Source of the DNA: Callaeas wilsoni
Lineage: Eukaryota; Chordata; Aves; Passeriformes; Callaeidae
Length of the DNA stretch: 64,000 nucleotides
Reading direction: 5' to 3'
Assembly: GCA_013398955.1 (NCBI GenBank)
Contig: VWPU01003220.1
Coordinates: forward strand, 62,001 to 126,000
Shown piece by piece: positions 24,410 to 36,300 of the stretch. How positions within the stretch are numbered: the stretch's first letter is position 1; each line of letters starts with the position of its first letter. Below the pieces are notes generated by a model. The model worked only from the letters and a program-made list of their open reading frames with translations, had not been told where the DNA came from and searched no databases. A program made the translations under genes and the position numbers.

Positions 24410-27400
24410 TTACGCAGCTGCAAGAGACAGAGAGCACAACACTACGTGAACCAAGTCAGTGAGGACATGCCCTTTTATCCCTGCTGAACTTTATTACTCC
24501 AAATATTCAGAACAAAGGTCTCTTGGCACCCACGTGGCTCCTCAGATAAGGGAGAAGAGCACTTCTCACTCTGAGCCGAGGCATCCACGTAGTCAAAGTC
24601 AGCTGCTGTGAAACCTTGGCCCCATTTTGGTTGTCGTGCGGTCTCACCTGGCTGCCCACAAGTTAGAGATGCTGGTTTTCAGCTTTCCAAGCAGTGCTCC
24701 ACAAACCTGAGAGACTGATTCCTAGATGTTCCCAAATGTTTGTTTTGCTTTTAACTACATCAGGTCCAAAGGACAGCATGGATTTTGTCACAGTGTCTGA
24801 GGGGATCATGTAATTTACTCCTGTTAGGGAAATATCCCAAACCCCACCACGAGCTACTCTAAGAGCACACTGGGTGCACACAGAGCAGGGCTTGGGCACA
24901 CATGAGGGCAGAACAGGTAAAGCAGCAGTGTTGCCTTAAAAACACAAAGAGCTCATGTGCTAAAAGTGTAATGAAAAGTGAGGTAACAGTTTAGCTGAAG
25001 AATGAGAGGTTTTTAGAAGAGACGAAATAATAGATGCTATTAGGAATATTACTACTCTGATAATTGTCTTTAGTTTTGTGAGGAATCCTTAGATCGCTCA
25101 AACGGGAAGTGAACAGAGAGGAGCTTAGGAACTATCCAGCACACTCCCTACCCCAAATCCGAGCTCCTTGGCAGGACGCAGAGACTGGTATTTCAGCAAT
25201 GTCACAGCAGAAGGGCAGAGTTGCCTACATGGGGAAGACCCACACGGCTTCCTACACCACTCACAGCATGGGGAGAACCAAACAGACAAATGCAGAGTTT
25301 GCTGCAACTGAGCAAGTCATGAGGGATGGGCATCCACACCTCCATCTCCGCTGCTCCCAAGGGTGCTGCCAACACTATGCCCAGAGAAAGGGTCTGTAAC
25401 CTTCTAGGAAAGCAACAACATAGCCCGAAGAGATTCAGCTGGAGATTATAGGCAGAAAGCAAAACCCAGAGACAAGGGAGAAGAAGGGCAGTGTCCAAAC
25501 CCAGCCATGTCCAGGAGGATCCAGGTATTACACATGGCATCAAAGACCTGTCCTCAAGATATCAGAAAAGAGACAGATTTACACGCCATCAGTTTAGATA
25601 CCGTGTCAGGCAAAACCAAAACATCGGTACCTAACCCACTAGTACCTATAAATTAGGTAAAGAATGAGGTGACAGAGTCAAAGATGGTAAGTGTAGCAGA
25701 AGTATGGGACAGATGGGTGGGGAACAGGGGGGAAAAATTGTATTATGAAAGTGCTATCCTCAGTAAATCCCCAGATCGCTTAGAGGATTTTTGCAGAGCT
25801 GATGAAGGGAGAAAATGCAGCCTGGGTGAAACCAGCTTCTCATGCTCAGTCCAAAGTCAGGGTGCTGTCTCCCACTGCTTCCAAAAGTCCTTCCTTTGGA
25901 GGGTTCATTGAGACACACACCAGAAGGCTCCAGCTACAGACTCAGTAGCTAAGCCTACTCAGACTCCAGTCCCACCAAACAGCTGTGATAGGCTTATAGT
26001 CAAACAACCAGAGAATACAAGATAAAGCTGAGATAGTCTGTTTCTGCCAGGCAGGGCACATTGAAACAGCTCTCCAAGCACCACCAAGAGTCTGGTGGAC
26101 CTGAGGGCAAAAGAGGTAGAAGACTGACTCAGCTGCTTCACATCTATGTGGCCCTTGGCCTTTCCAACAGCCTAAAAAAAGGATAACCACACCAATTAGT
26201 GACTAATGAGCTGCATCACGTTAGCAGATGGTTGGTAGGAACACAGCTGAGTCACTGCATAGACGTGTCACTTCACCTGGGTCAGGGACACAGTGCAGCA
26301 AAGTGCCACCAAACAATAGCAGCTGGAGGCGTCCTGAGGATGCTCTCACTTCACCTTGCTCCAACACATACGTCCTTGCAGACCCTTCCTCTCTCAGTAG
26401 AGCGAAAGAGTTAAAGAAGAGCCAAACAAAAAAGCCCTTTTTTATTTTCTGGGGTTCTTACTTTGTGTAATCATTTCATATCTCCATTACTGACTTTCCC
26501 AGAGTGGGACTGGTTAACAACAGCAGTATTAAACACATGTTGAAAGTGCTCTTAAATGAAGTCTAAATGTTAATACCAGGTTTCAAGGTTTCACACTAGC
26601 TTCTTCCATGTAGAAAAACATGATCATCCACCAAAAGCTATTTCAAGACTAATGATACTCAGGCAGCACTGCATAATGATTCCTGGGATTCTTCATATCC
26701 CAGAGGGTATGCTCCACCTGGAGAGATTTCAGTTCCATTACTTGCACCCTAAACAATCCAAAATTCAAATTTATCTCCTTGAGAAGCTTAAAAATAAACT
26801 TCCTCTACAGATCTTTGAGGTCAGAAATGCTTAATGGCTCAGACATACCCTAGAGTTATGTCTGACCCTGTTCATTACGCTCTAGGACTAATCATATGTG
26901 ATAACGACCCCAAACGGAAACTGAAAGATGAGCCAAGACCATAAAACAAACCATGCAATGATGAGATTAAATGCCAGAACTGAAGAGATAACAAGAAATC
27001 AGGGCACGGGAAGGGAGAAAGCAAAGGAAGCAGCAAGGAAGAGTGAGAAGTGCTTTGTGAGCCCGAGTGGGCAGCTGAAGCTGACCATGGCTGCCCTATG
27101 GCCCCAGCCGGTGTTTCTCCCTCGGAGCATGCACATGCTGCCCCAGCACGCTGTCAGTGCTGGACACACAAACACTGCATCAGACGCGTTACGAAATCCT
27201 CTCCTCCTGCGTGCCAAGCCTTGCATCCAAGTGACCTTTGCTGCTGACTCAGGCTCACACTACCCTCCCCTCTCCCCAGAGAAGATGTGTCTCAACCTCT
27301 ACCCCACTTGCCACAGCTGCGGAATGTGCATCTCAGCAATACAGCACGTTGAATTATATGCTTTAAAAAAATCCAAAACAAACACAGAGCACAACTTTTC

Positions 27401-28007
27401 TCTTTGTTTTTGTTTTCTTGGGTTCTTTATGGTGTGCGTTTGGGTTTTTTCTTTCCCTCTCTTTTCTTGTGTTTGCAGGTGCAGGGCTCTGCCTCGCATC
27501 CCTGCAGTGGTTTACAGTGCTCAGGATGCAGCTGCCTGTCCCACCCTCTGGAGGAGACAAGACCCTGCAGTGAGGGCAGGAAATGGGATGCCAGTCCATG
27601 CCTCAGCCACCCCTCACCACATTCATTTAAATCACAAACACTACAGCACAGAGACATGCCCTGACATGAGATGAAGCAGGAGTAGAGCCCAAGGCTGGCA
27701 GCAGGGCAGAAAATTTGGTTTCACAGCTGTTTTTTCACAAAGCAATTTATGCAGCTGGCATCCCAACCAGCCTCTGTGGGCTGTTCCTGCCAGCCTCACA
27801 TGGGATCAGTTTTGTGGGCTTTTATTTCATTTTTGTCACTGCTCTGCTTCAGTCCATCATGCAACTCCACACACGGTCACTCTGGACGGAACAAGAGGCC
27901 AGGAGGGATAAATAGAAGCAAGGTGACCACCTGGAGAGGTGATCCATCAGTGAGAATGCAGCTGAAGGACAGCAGGACATGTTTTAGACTTAGCTAGTTT
28001 TCCCAGA

Positions 28008-29100
28008 TTCATAGAATCATTAAGGTTGAAAAAGACCTCTAAGATCATCAAACTCAGCACTGCCAAGTCCACCACTAAAGCATTTCTCTAACTGACACAT
28101 CTACATGTTTTTCAAACACTTCCAGGAATGGTGAGTCCACCATCTCCCTGGGCAGCCTGTTCCACTGCTTCATCATCCTTTTAGTGAAGAAATTTTTCCT
28201 AATACCCAATCTAATTCTCCCCTGATGCAACTTAATGCTTCCTCTCATCCTATTGCTTTTCACATGAGAGAGGAGACCAAGCCCTACTTCACTACAACCT
28301 CCCTTCAGGCAGTTGTAGAATGAGAAAGTGCCCCTCAGCCTCCTTTTCTCCAGGCTAAACACTCCCAGCTCCCTCAGCCACTCCTCATCAGACTTGTGCT
28401 CCAGACCCCTCATGAGTTCCATTGCCTTTCTCAGGACATGCTCCAGAACCTCAGTGTTTCTCCATTTCAGCAAAACAGTGCAATAAATGCTTTCAATATT
28501 CTTCAGTTTTTAATTCCAATTCAACCAAAAGACTAGCAAGATCCAGCCAAACCAAAAGCACAGGGACCAGGGAGTTTCACCTCCCCTTCTCTCACCCAAG
28601 CTTGTACAAACAAGTTCCTGCTCCCATGGAGACACCTGAAAAGGGAATGCAGAAGCTATGGGCTGCTTTTTCCATGCTCATGTTCAGCTGCTGTTGACCA
28701 GTACCTCCAGGTCCTTTTCCACCTGGCAGCTTTCCAGCCACTCTGCCCCCAGTCCGTAGTGCTGCCTGGGGTTGCTGTGATCCAAGTGCAGGACCCAGCA
28801 TTTTGCCTTGTTGAACCTCATACAGAGGTTCAGATCTAGCTTTGCCTCAGATCCAGGCTGCCCAGATCCCTCTGCAGAGCCTTCCTGCCATCCAGCAGAT
28901 CAACATTCCCACTCCACTTGATGTGATCTGCCACCTGACTGAGGGTGCCCTTGATCCCCTCTCCAGATCATTGATAAAGATATTAAACAGGAGTGTCCCC
29001 AAAACTGAGCCCTTAGGAACACCATTTGGGATGAGCTGCCAGCTGGATGTAACTACATCCATCACTTCTCTCTGGGCTCAGCCATCCAGCCAATTTTTTG
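28008..29100 (-). mobile_element. CR1 LINE copy with RT fragment and 3' end, internally rearranged
   Basis: Read on the minus strand, 29100 to about 28660 encodes decayed CR1 reverse transcriptase: GVPKGSVLGTLLFNIFINDL near 28960-29030 and later [24 protein letters not shown] sequence. 28473 to 28020 encodes the ORF2 C terminus (LEHKSDEEWLRELGVFSLEK, then KRRLRGTF). The copy ends with the ATGATTCTATGAA terminal segment at 28008-28021. About 190 bp between the two blocks do not read as CR1, and the usual FADDTK part is broken by stops and frameshifts, so the element is dead. This is the longest CR1 in the window. Confidence 0.9.
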
Positions 29101-29116
29101 CCAGTAAAGAGCTGGA

Positions 29117-29147
29117 AGAAAAACAAAACAAAACAAAAACCAAACTA
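29117..29147 (+). repeat. (CAAAA)n short A-rich repeat
   Basis: Repeated CAAAA units directly flank the 5' edge of the neighbouring CR1 copy. It is low-complexity sequence only. Confidence 0.75.
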
Positions 29148-32100
29148 TCCACAGCTGCAAAGGTTTCTCCACATTTAAGGATTAAGACCAAAACCATATC
29201 AAGCCAGGAATGCTGATAATTTGCACCTCAGCTCTATCCCAACTTCAAAACTCATTACAACCTACTGCTGCAATTGGACACAGAGAAGGATCTGCAGCCT
29301 TTTCACCTGCTAGATCTAACCAGTAGGCCAGGGCAGGTTTCGATGTTTTTATACAGTTCTTAATAAACAAGTATTTTCTGTTCTTCATCATCCAACAGCT
29401 ATAAACAAAAATAAATTTACCCAAACATCTCAAGTTCAAACAGCAGCAGTTATGTATACAGATATTACATTGATTGCATTTGCCATATGAGCCACAAAAT
29501 TCAAAGCTAAAGCTAATATTTCAAGCAGAAAATTATTCCTCACAGGCCAGAAAATTGCAGGGAATTCAGGTCTGGACATGCTGCTGCATTACGTAACTCA
29601 GGATAAAAATTTTCATTTTCCAAAGCACCTGCCAACCCAAGCAGGCTCCTGTACTCAGCAAGCATGAGCCCAGCTCATGCCCCACTGCAAACGAGCAGCC
29701 TGGATTTCCCTCTGCTTCCTTGCCCACCTTCCTCACTCCTCATCTCCACAGGGTTTAATTTCACTTCCATTCACACTAGAAAAATTAAGAGGGACTTCAT
29801 TCCCAAGAAAGTCTGGAACATGCATGCCTCTGTGTTGATGGTGGCAAAGCCACAGGAACATGGGATCCATGCTCTCAGCATAGTGCAACATTAAAACACC
29901 AGGAATGTCTTTTCCAAAATCAAGGAAGAAAGACTTACTGTAGGCACTTGGGGTTGCAGAGCTTCGCATCTTTCAACTCCTCCCATTACACTTGCCATTG
30001 CAGGTGAGCTAAATCCAGCTGCCTGTGCTCTGGCAATCCCAAACATCCCTCTTCAAGGAACAGAGAAGGTCCCAACAGTGCTCAATAAATCCATCCAACA
30101 CTTCCAGGAGGCATCAAGCAACTATGCACATAGTGCAGGGAGGCATGGGGCTTCCCCATGCACAGCAGACCCAGCAACGCTGGCTGATGAGCTGCTGATC
30201 ATTCAAAACTCTAGATGCATTTTAAAAAGTGCATCTGGAAAGAAAACCAGCTTATTACGAAAAACCTCAGCCCTACCCTATATGGAGAGATTCATGCTCC
30301 TCAACACTTTGCTCAGGATGTTTCTCCTACAGCAACCAAGCAAGCAGAGCAGGTACAAGTTGTCATGTATCAGATGTATGTTTTTTCCCTCAGATATATT
30401 TCTATAAATAAAAGGAAAGCTGAAGCTGAGGGGGTTTGGATCAATGACCATACAGCGCATACAGCCTCTTCTTTATATATGGAAAATTTGCAGCTCACTG
30501 CACTACTTTGCTCAGGTCATGGCTCACACGAGATGGCCTCCAGGAGCTTGTGCAAGTACTACAGAGGAACCCACTGACCAGCAATTACAGCTGCTTCACC
30601 ACAGAACAAGCAGGTAAATCCAGCACCAATATCATCCCATCTCTGGCCCGGAGCCAGAGCTCCAGAGAGCTCTGTGGTGCTCACACCTAACACGAGACAC
30701 CCCAGCCCACGGCTGGACACCAGAGGTAACTGCCTGCAGACTGCCCTCTCCGTCTGCCTGCTTGGCTTAGCACTAGAGGTTACAGATCTCACATTCAGGA
30801 ACAATCTTTGGTTTTTCACGTATTCCTGGCATCCCCTGACAGTGAAAGGCTTTGTGTCCAGGCTGCCCACTTCTGGGCGAAGTCTTCTGGGGAACTTTGC
30901 TGCTACTGGTGTCAAGAGCAGCATTAATACAAATTGTTAATCCTTTTTGGTTGGATGGTGCAAAGAGGCGTTTCAGTTGGACACATACTGGAGGATCTCA
31001 GTGCCACCAGAGACCCTTCAGGAGAGATCAGGCAACTCACAGCTTGCCTGGTGCAGTGTCCTCATCTAACTTTCTCGCCTCCTGGAGGGAAAGGAGACTC
31101 AGTGACATTTGTGCACGTCAGCATTGGGAACGGCCATGGAAGTGCTAAATATCACAAGCAGGCAGCAAGTTATATTCCATCACACACATCTGAGGATTGG
31201 ACTGGTAATCAAGGATAATTCTCGCATGGATAAACCAATCGGATTTGTGTAATGTAGGAATAATGAGGTACACACAGTAGTTACAAAATGATAAATAGAA
31301 AATTAATTTTTTTAGGATTAAAAAAACACCTGCTGACACGCACAGCCACAATGCCTCAATGGTGTGTGACCAAACCACACACCAGCACTCCCAGGCTACA
31401 CACCATCTTTGAAAGCATGAGAACAGCCTGACACTCCATTTACTGTCAGAATCTGGGTTTTCACTGCAAAAAAGTTGGTGCAATATTAACGCATGCTTTT
31501 ACAAACATCTTTTAAGGCATGCCTGGAGATGGAGCCAATACAGCAGGCTCAAAACAACACTCGCTTCATCTTGGCTACATTTTAGCACATCCTGCGACCA
31601 CCAAGCTGTACGCTCTGCAGCAACATGTTTTTGTGTGTTGAAGCAGTTACAGACTCAGCCAGCACAGCAGACAGGCTGACTTCCAGGTGTGGAAAAAAAA
31701 AAAACTGCATTGCCAGAAATCAAGCCAAAAAATGCTGTTTCATCCACTCAAAAACAACAGCCTCTTCCCAAAGGGGGAAAAAAGAAACAAACAACAAAAT
31801 TATTTTTTAAGCTACAGCCAAGAGGTAACTGAAACATATCTTGCATGGAAAAGCCAGGAAAGCTTACTAAGTCCAGCTCTCTATGTGAAATAAAGCTCCC
31901 ATACCAACACCTGACCCACTAAAATGGGGAAATCCATGAGCAACTTATGTGAGGTTGTGTGTCTTTAGAAACCAGGTGCAGGATCAGGCTGAGCCCCAGG
32001 TGTGTCCCACGAGGTTTCTGGGGCAAGCAGTGAAGTGCAGGCTGCCCAGCTCAGAAGGAGGCAAAGCTGGTGGAGAAATGAATCCTCAGTTTAGAAGAAC

Positions 32101-32944
32101 GGCTTGTGCATGTCAAATATGTAAAAAGCAAAGAAGTCTCCTGATGCATTAGTTTGCTGGGCTGGCATGGGTTTGAGTGGCATCATGATCATACGTGGAG
32201 AAGTTCTGAAACAGGGTGACAAGGCTCTGGTAAAAACTTGCAAGATTAGACAGCTTGACACCATAATTTTTGAAAATACATGAGAAAAGCTATCATAACT
32301 AAAGAATTTCAATAAAGTATTTACAGGAACATCGTGACTCAAATGAGGTTGCAAGTGCAGAATTAGCACAAGTGTAACTATGCCATTTAGCAGTGACATA
32401 ATCATAAATGTATTGTGAAATATGAATATGTGCCTTAGACACACTTTCATAACCCAGACTATCCAAGAAAATTTTCGTGAGTTTTAACTGCAGTCTTACT
32501 GCTGTTGACCATCTTGTTTTCATTGTATCAGAGTCTGTGGTATGAACAAAATTTAAAAAAACCCCATCTAATAAGATTTTATTTAGCAAGATTGCTTTTT
32601 AATTGAAAAAATAAGCCATTATTTCCATCTCTTCACTTCTGCTTAAGTAAGCTTGTGATTTACTGGGATTTACATCACTTCATCAAACCTATTAGAAGTA
32701 ATAAGTAATTAAACCTCAGCTAACTGCACTTTCAGGTGTCTGAGTTCGGGCTGTGCTTGGTACCTCACAGCTTGGGCTGTGGGATCCACGCAGCAATGTG
32801 CATGATGCTCCTCTGCCATGCCATGTCAATGCCATGCCACTGGTGAAGGCCAGGCTATGCCAAGTCAACAGTATCCTGGAGCAGCAATCAAAAAGATTAA
32901 AAAAAAAGCTTGGGCTCAGGACAGATATAGCATAACTGAAGTCT

Positions 32945-33057
32945 AAATATAAAATATATAAATATATTCCAAAATACATTTTATATATATAAAGTAATAT
33001 GTATTTAAATATATTATATATATTTAAATAGATATATTTTTATATATTAAAAATATG
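32945..33057. repeat. AT-rich low-complexity, self-complementary block
   Basis: About 110 bp made almost wholly of A and T, with many TATA, ATATAT and TATTTAAATA units that are their own reverse complement. It lies 75 bp from a pair of inverted CR1 ends. Confidence 0.9.
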
Positions 33058-33130
33058 TCATTTGGACATTGTAATAGTAATAAATTAGCAATACCAGCAG
33101 CAGAGGAAGAGGCAATGAGAAATATAAAAA

Positions 33131-33312
33131 TCATAGATCCATACAATAGTTTGGGTTGGAAGGGACCTGAGAAAAACATCCCTGGAAGTGTTCAAGGCCA
33201 GGATGCATGAGACTCTGAGTGATCCAATCTAGTGGAAGGTTCCCTGCCTGGGGGAGTTGGAACCAGATAATCTTTAAGGTCACTTCCAACCCAAACCATT
33301 CTAGGATTCTAC
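33131..33312. mobile_element. Two CR1 3' ends joined as an inverted pair
   Basis: The left part (33131-33168) is a CR1 terminus in minus orientation (AGTTTGGGTTGGAAGGGACC). The right part (33179-33312) is a CR1 tail in plus orientation (CCTGGAAGTGTTCAAGGCC, ending CTTCCAACCCAAACCATTC and AGGATTCT). The two terminal segments are near-perfect reverse complements of about 32 bases around a spacer of about 110 bp. Confidence 0.88.
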
Positions 33313-36300
33313 AATAACACTTCACTGAGAGGAGCTCAAGCCCTAACTAGCTCCTCTCATACATTTTGTTACAGCGTGATGTGCAGTGAAGCAGCCTCCT
33401 CAAGACAATTGCTTAAAGGAACTTTATCCACAAACAAGTACAAAATTATCAGGGCATTAATTTGCCAAGTTCAAGCAACCCACCTTCAGTCAATCATTTG
33501 CATTTGGGTTACGGGGGCAGCTTCTTCCTGGTGACCTCAAGAAAGGGCAAAACTTCCAGGCATGCCCCCTAATTCAAGGGCAACCTACTACTCCAGAGTT
33601 GGATTATTAAGAGAAAAGAGTTCTTTGTTGTGGTTATTTTTCAACTTACACGAGGAAACAAAGAAGTGCCCCGGTTTTTCAGCTGGAGGCTCTCTCTTCA
33701 CAAGCACTCATGCAACATCATATGTGAGCCATACGTGAGCTGTGCATCACACCTGTGCCACAGCATGTTTGCATTTCACAAGGACTTCTGCCTCTGTTAT
33801 GCCTTTTAAGGGAAGGTTTCTCATCTAGAAGTGATAGCATTTTTGAACATGAAGTGATAGGATAGGAGGAATAAAATGGAGTTGAGTGTTACAGGCTTTT
33901 GCCTCTAAAGAGGAGCTTGAAATCTCAAACCAGGGGGCCCTCTCTGCCACTAAAGTCAAGTTTGGGGTGATAAATTCTGAGCTATTCCTAGGCTGATTAT
34001 TGCCTCAGTGGTCCTCAATTTACCACCTCCTATTTCCAGATGGGAAGCACATTTTACCTGTAACAGTCATGCTCATGCACACAAGCATTATATGCTTCAG
34101 CTTCCTAATGGAACTACACTACCAGCTCAAGCATTGTATGTGCCCTCTAAGAAGTCTTCCCCTCTAAAAATGGTCTCATCTGATGGAAACCCCTCAGCTG
34201 GGATCAACCATCCCATTTGGCAAGTGACTGAGCTGGCAGGGAATATTCTTTGCATTTCTGCAAAGAAACACTGCGGTACAGCTTTAACTGCAGGTATCTG
34301 CCAGAGCAGCAGATGTTTCACGAAAACAAATTGTTCAGAGAGGGAACAAAGAAGAAACAATAGAGACTTGGGTGTAGCTTCAGGACTGGCTTAAGATGAT
34401 TTCTGCAAAGGGAAGGCTTCCAGCCCTGCCTGCTCCAGACAGCTGCAGGAGGGACCCAATCCAGATGGGAAAAAAAACCTGAGGGTGGGACAGCAGAATT
34501 AGATTTTACAGCCTGGGTTACAGAATTTAATTTTGTAAAGAAGTATGTTCACTATCTTGAGTATCTCAATAACAGTAACTTCATTATCATGGGTCCCAAG
34601 TAAGATTTTTATAAGGATATCACAGGTCTCTTCAGAAGGTAAGGAACAGTGTTCTGTTTTGGTTACATTTTAGCTCACACACTAACGCATAGCCTGTTTT
34701 CAGTTCCCCTTATAGTTTCAGGTGGTTGCAGTACTTTTTATTTGCCCTAAACCACTGCAAGTGTACAGTTAGTCTTCCAGGGCAGCTATTTGCTGTTAAA
34801 CCTCATCTCAGCTTTGGATCAGCTGCAATTCAAGAAACTGCAGAGGGTAAATTTGGCACTAAAACAAATCCTTAAACACAAAAAGGCAGCTCTTTAGTGG
34901 AAGCTTTCTGCTCTAGGCCTCCTACCACTGCAGGGACATCAGTCAAACAGCTCACCTAGAAGAACAAAATCTGAAAACGTAATTTTTAAAATTGTGTTCC
35001 AGGGTCTTTGAGATTTATTGTTTAGAGCTGATGCAGCATGCAGTACCTTGAGGACTAAGCAGGCAGGGCCCCACAAAACCAAGCATCGCATGTGCATGCA
35101 CACATATATTAAAAGATGACATTGGTCACAGCAGCCCAGATAAATCATGTCTTCACCTCTGCACACCTCCACACCCAGCTCAGCTACTCCCCATCTCTAG
35201 ACACATGGGTTAATTAATTATTGCAGAGATCTGCAGAGAGATTTGCATTTGGAGAGAAGGTGAAGGCACAACTGCAGCTTCTGTGGCACCGATATTCACC
35301 CTTTTGATGTCATCAATAACCAGCAACTCTGTGACACAGCCCAAGATCTCCCAAAGAATGGTGCTTTTGTTCAAAAGTATGTTCCCACCTCTCAGGGCTC
35401 TTCCAGTATAGACATTGCTGTATTACAGATAATAGCACACAAATTTTATTTTTCCTGTACTATTACTATCTCCTGGCAGCAGCTATCTGAAATTCTTACC
35501 TCTTTGGGACTAAGATTAGGAAACAAAGTTACTTCCTCTTATTTACTTCAAGCAAGCAGCAGCCAGCCCTTCCTAGACACTGATGCCCACATGACGTGGG
35601 CAGCCTGGGCAGTGCTGCTGCTGGGACAGGGACCTTCGCACTCCCAGCTGCACAGTCATGGGGACACAACTTGGCACATCAGCATCATGTTTGTGACCAT
35701 CTATTTTTATTCCTTAGCAACACAGCAGCTTTTGGGGTTGGCCTTTGAGTTTGAGGAGCTTTTTTTTTTATTGAATCTATATTTGGCACCCCAAGGAAAT
35801 TCCTAAACAGAAGATAGCAACTTTTAAAAGAGAGGATAAATGCTGGCACTCAGCTTTGCTGACAGCAACACCACCACCAGGCTCTTGGTTAGTGTGAAGT
35901 GCTCAGACCTGGAGCCAAGGGAAGCCCTCACATGGACCAAGCATCAAGAGTCATATCCCTCACACTTTCTGCCTTTGCAAAACCTTGCCCTGGCATAAGA
36001 ACAGGAAAAGATTTATTGGCTTATAAAGTCTCTAAGCCATTTATATCCTGTGTAAACCAACATCTCCAAGGCTCTGAACCTCATCACTGTTCAGCAGCAC
36101 TGATGGGTCCCACAATAATTTTTGTCCTGTGGGAGACAGTGTTATTGTTGAGTGGCCCTGTCTCAAAGGGGGAGAGGGGACAGAGGGGGGAAGACTTCAG
36201 TGCAATACAGCAATTCTGAACTACGATATCATCCTTACTATAAATCATGGAAATATCAATACCTCCCAGCTCTCTACAGCTCTTAAATAAAAACATGCAA

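Noticed and set aside
28847..29065. Reverse-transcriptase-like ORF as a functional host or viral gene
   Set aside because: It is a short decayed piece of CR1 LINE ORF2 with stops and a lost catalytic region, not an intact gene and not a retrovirus.
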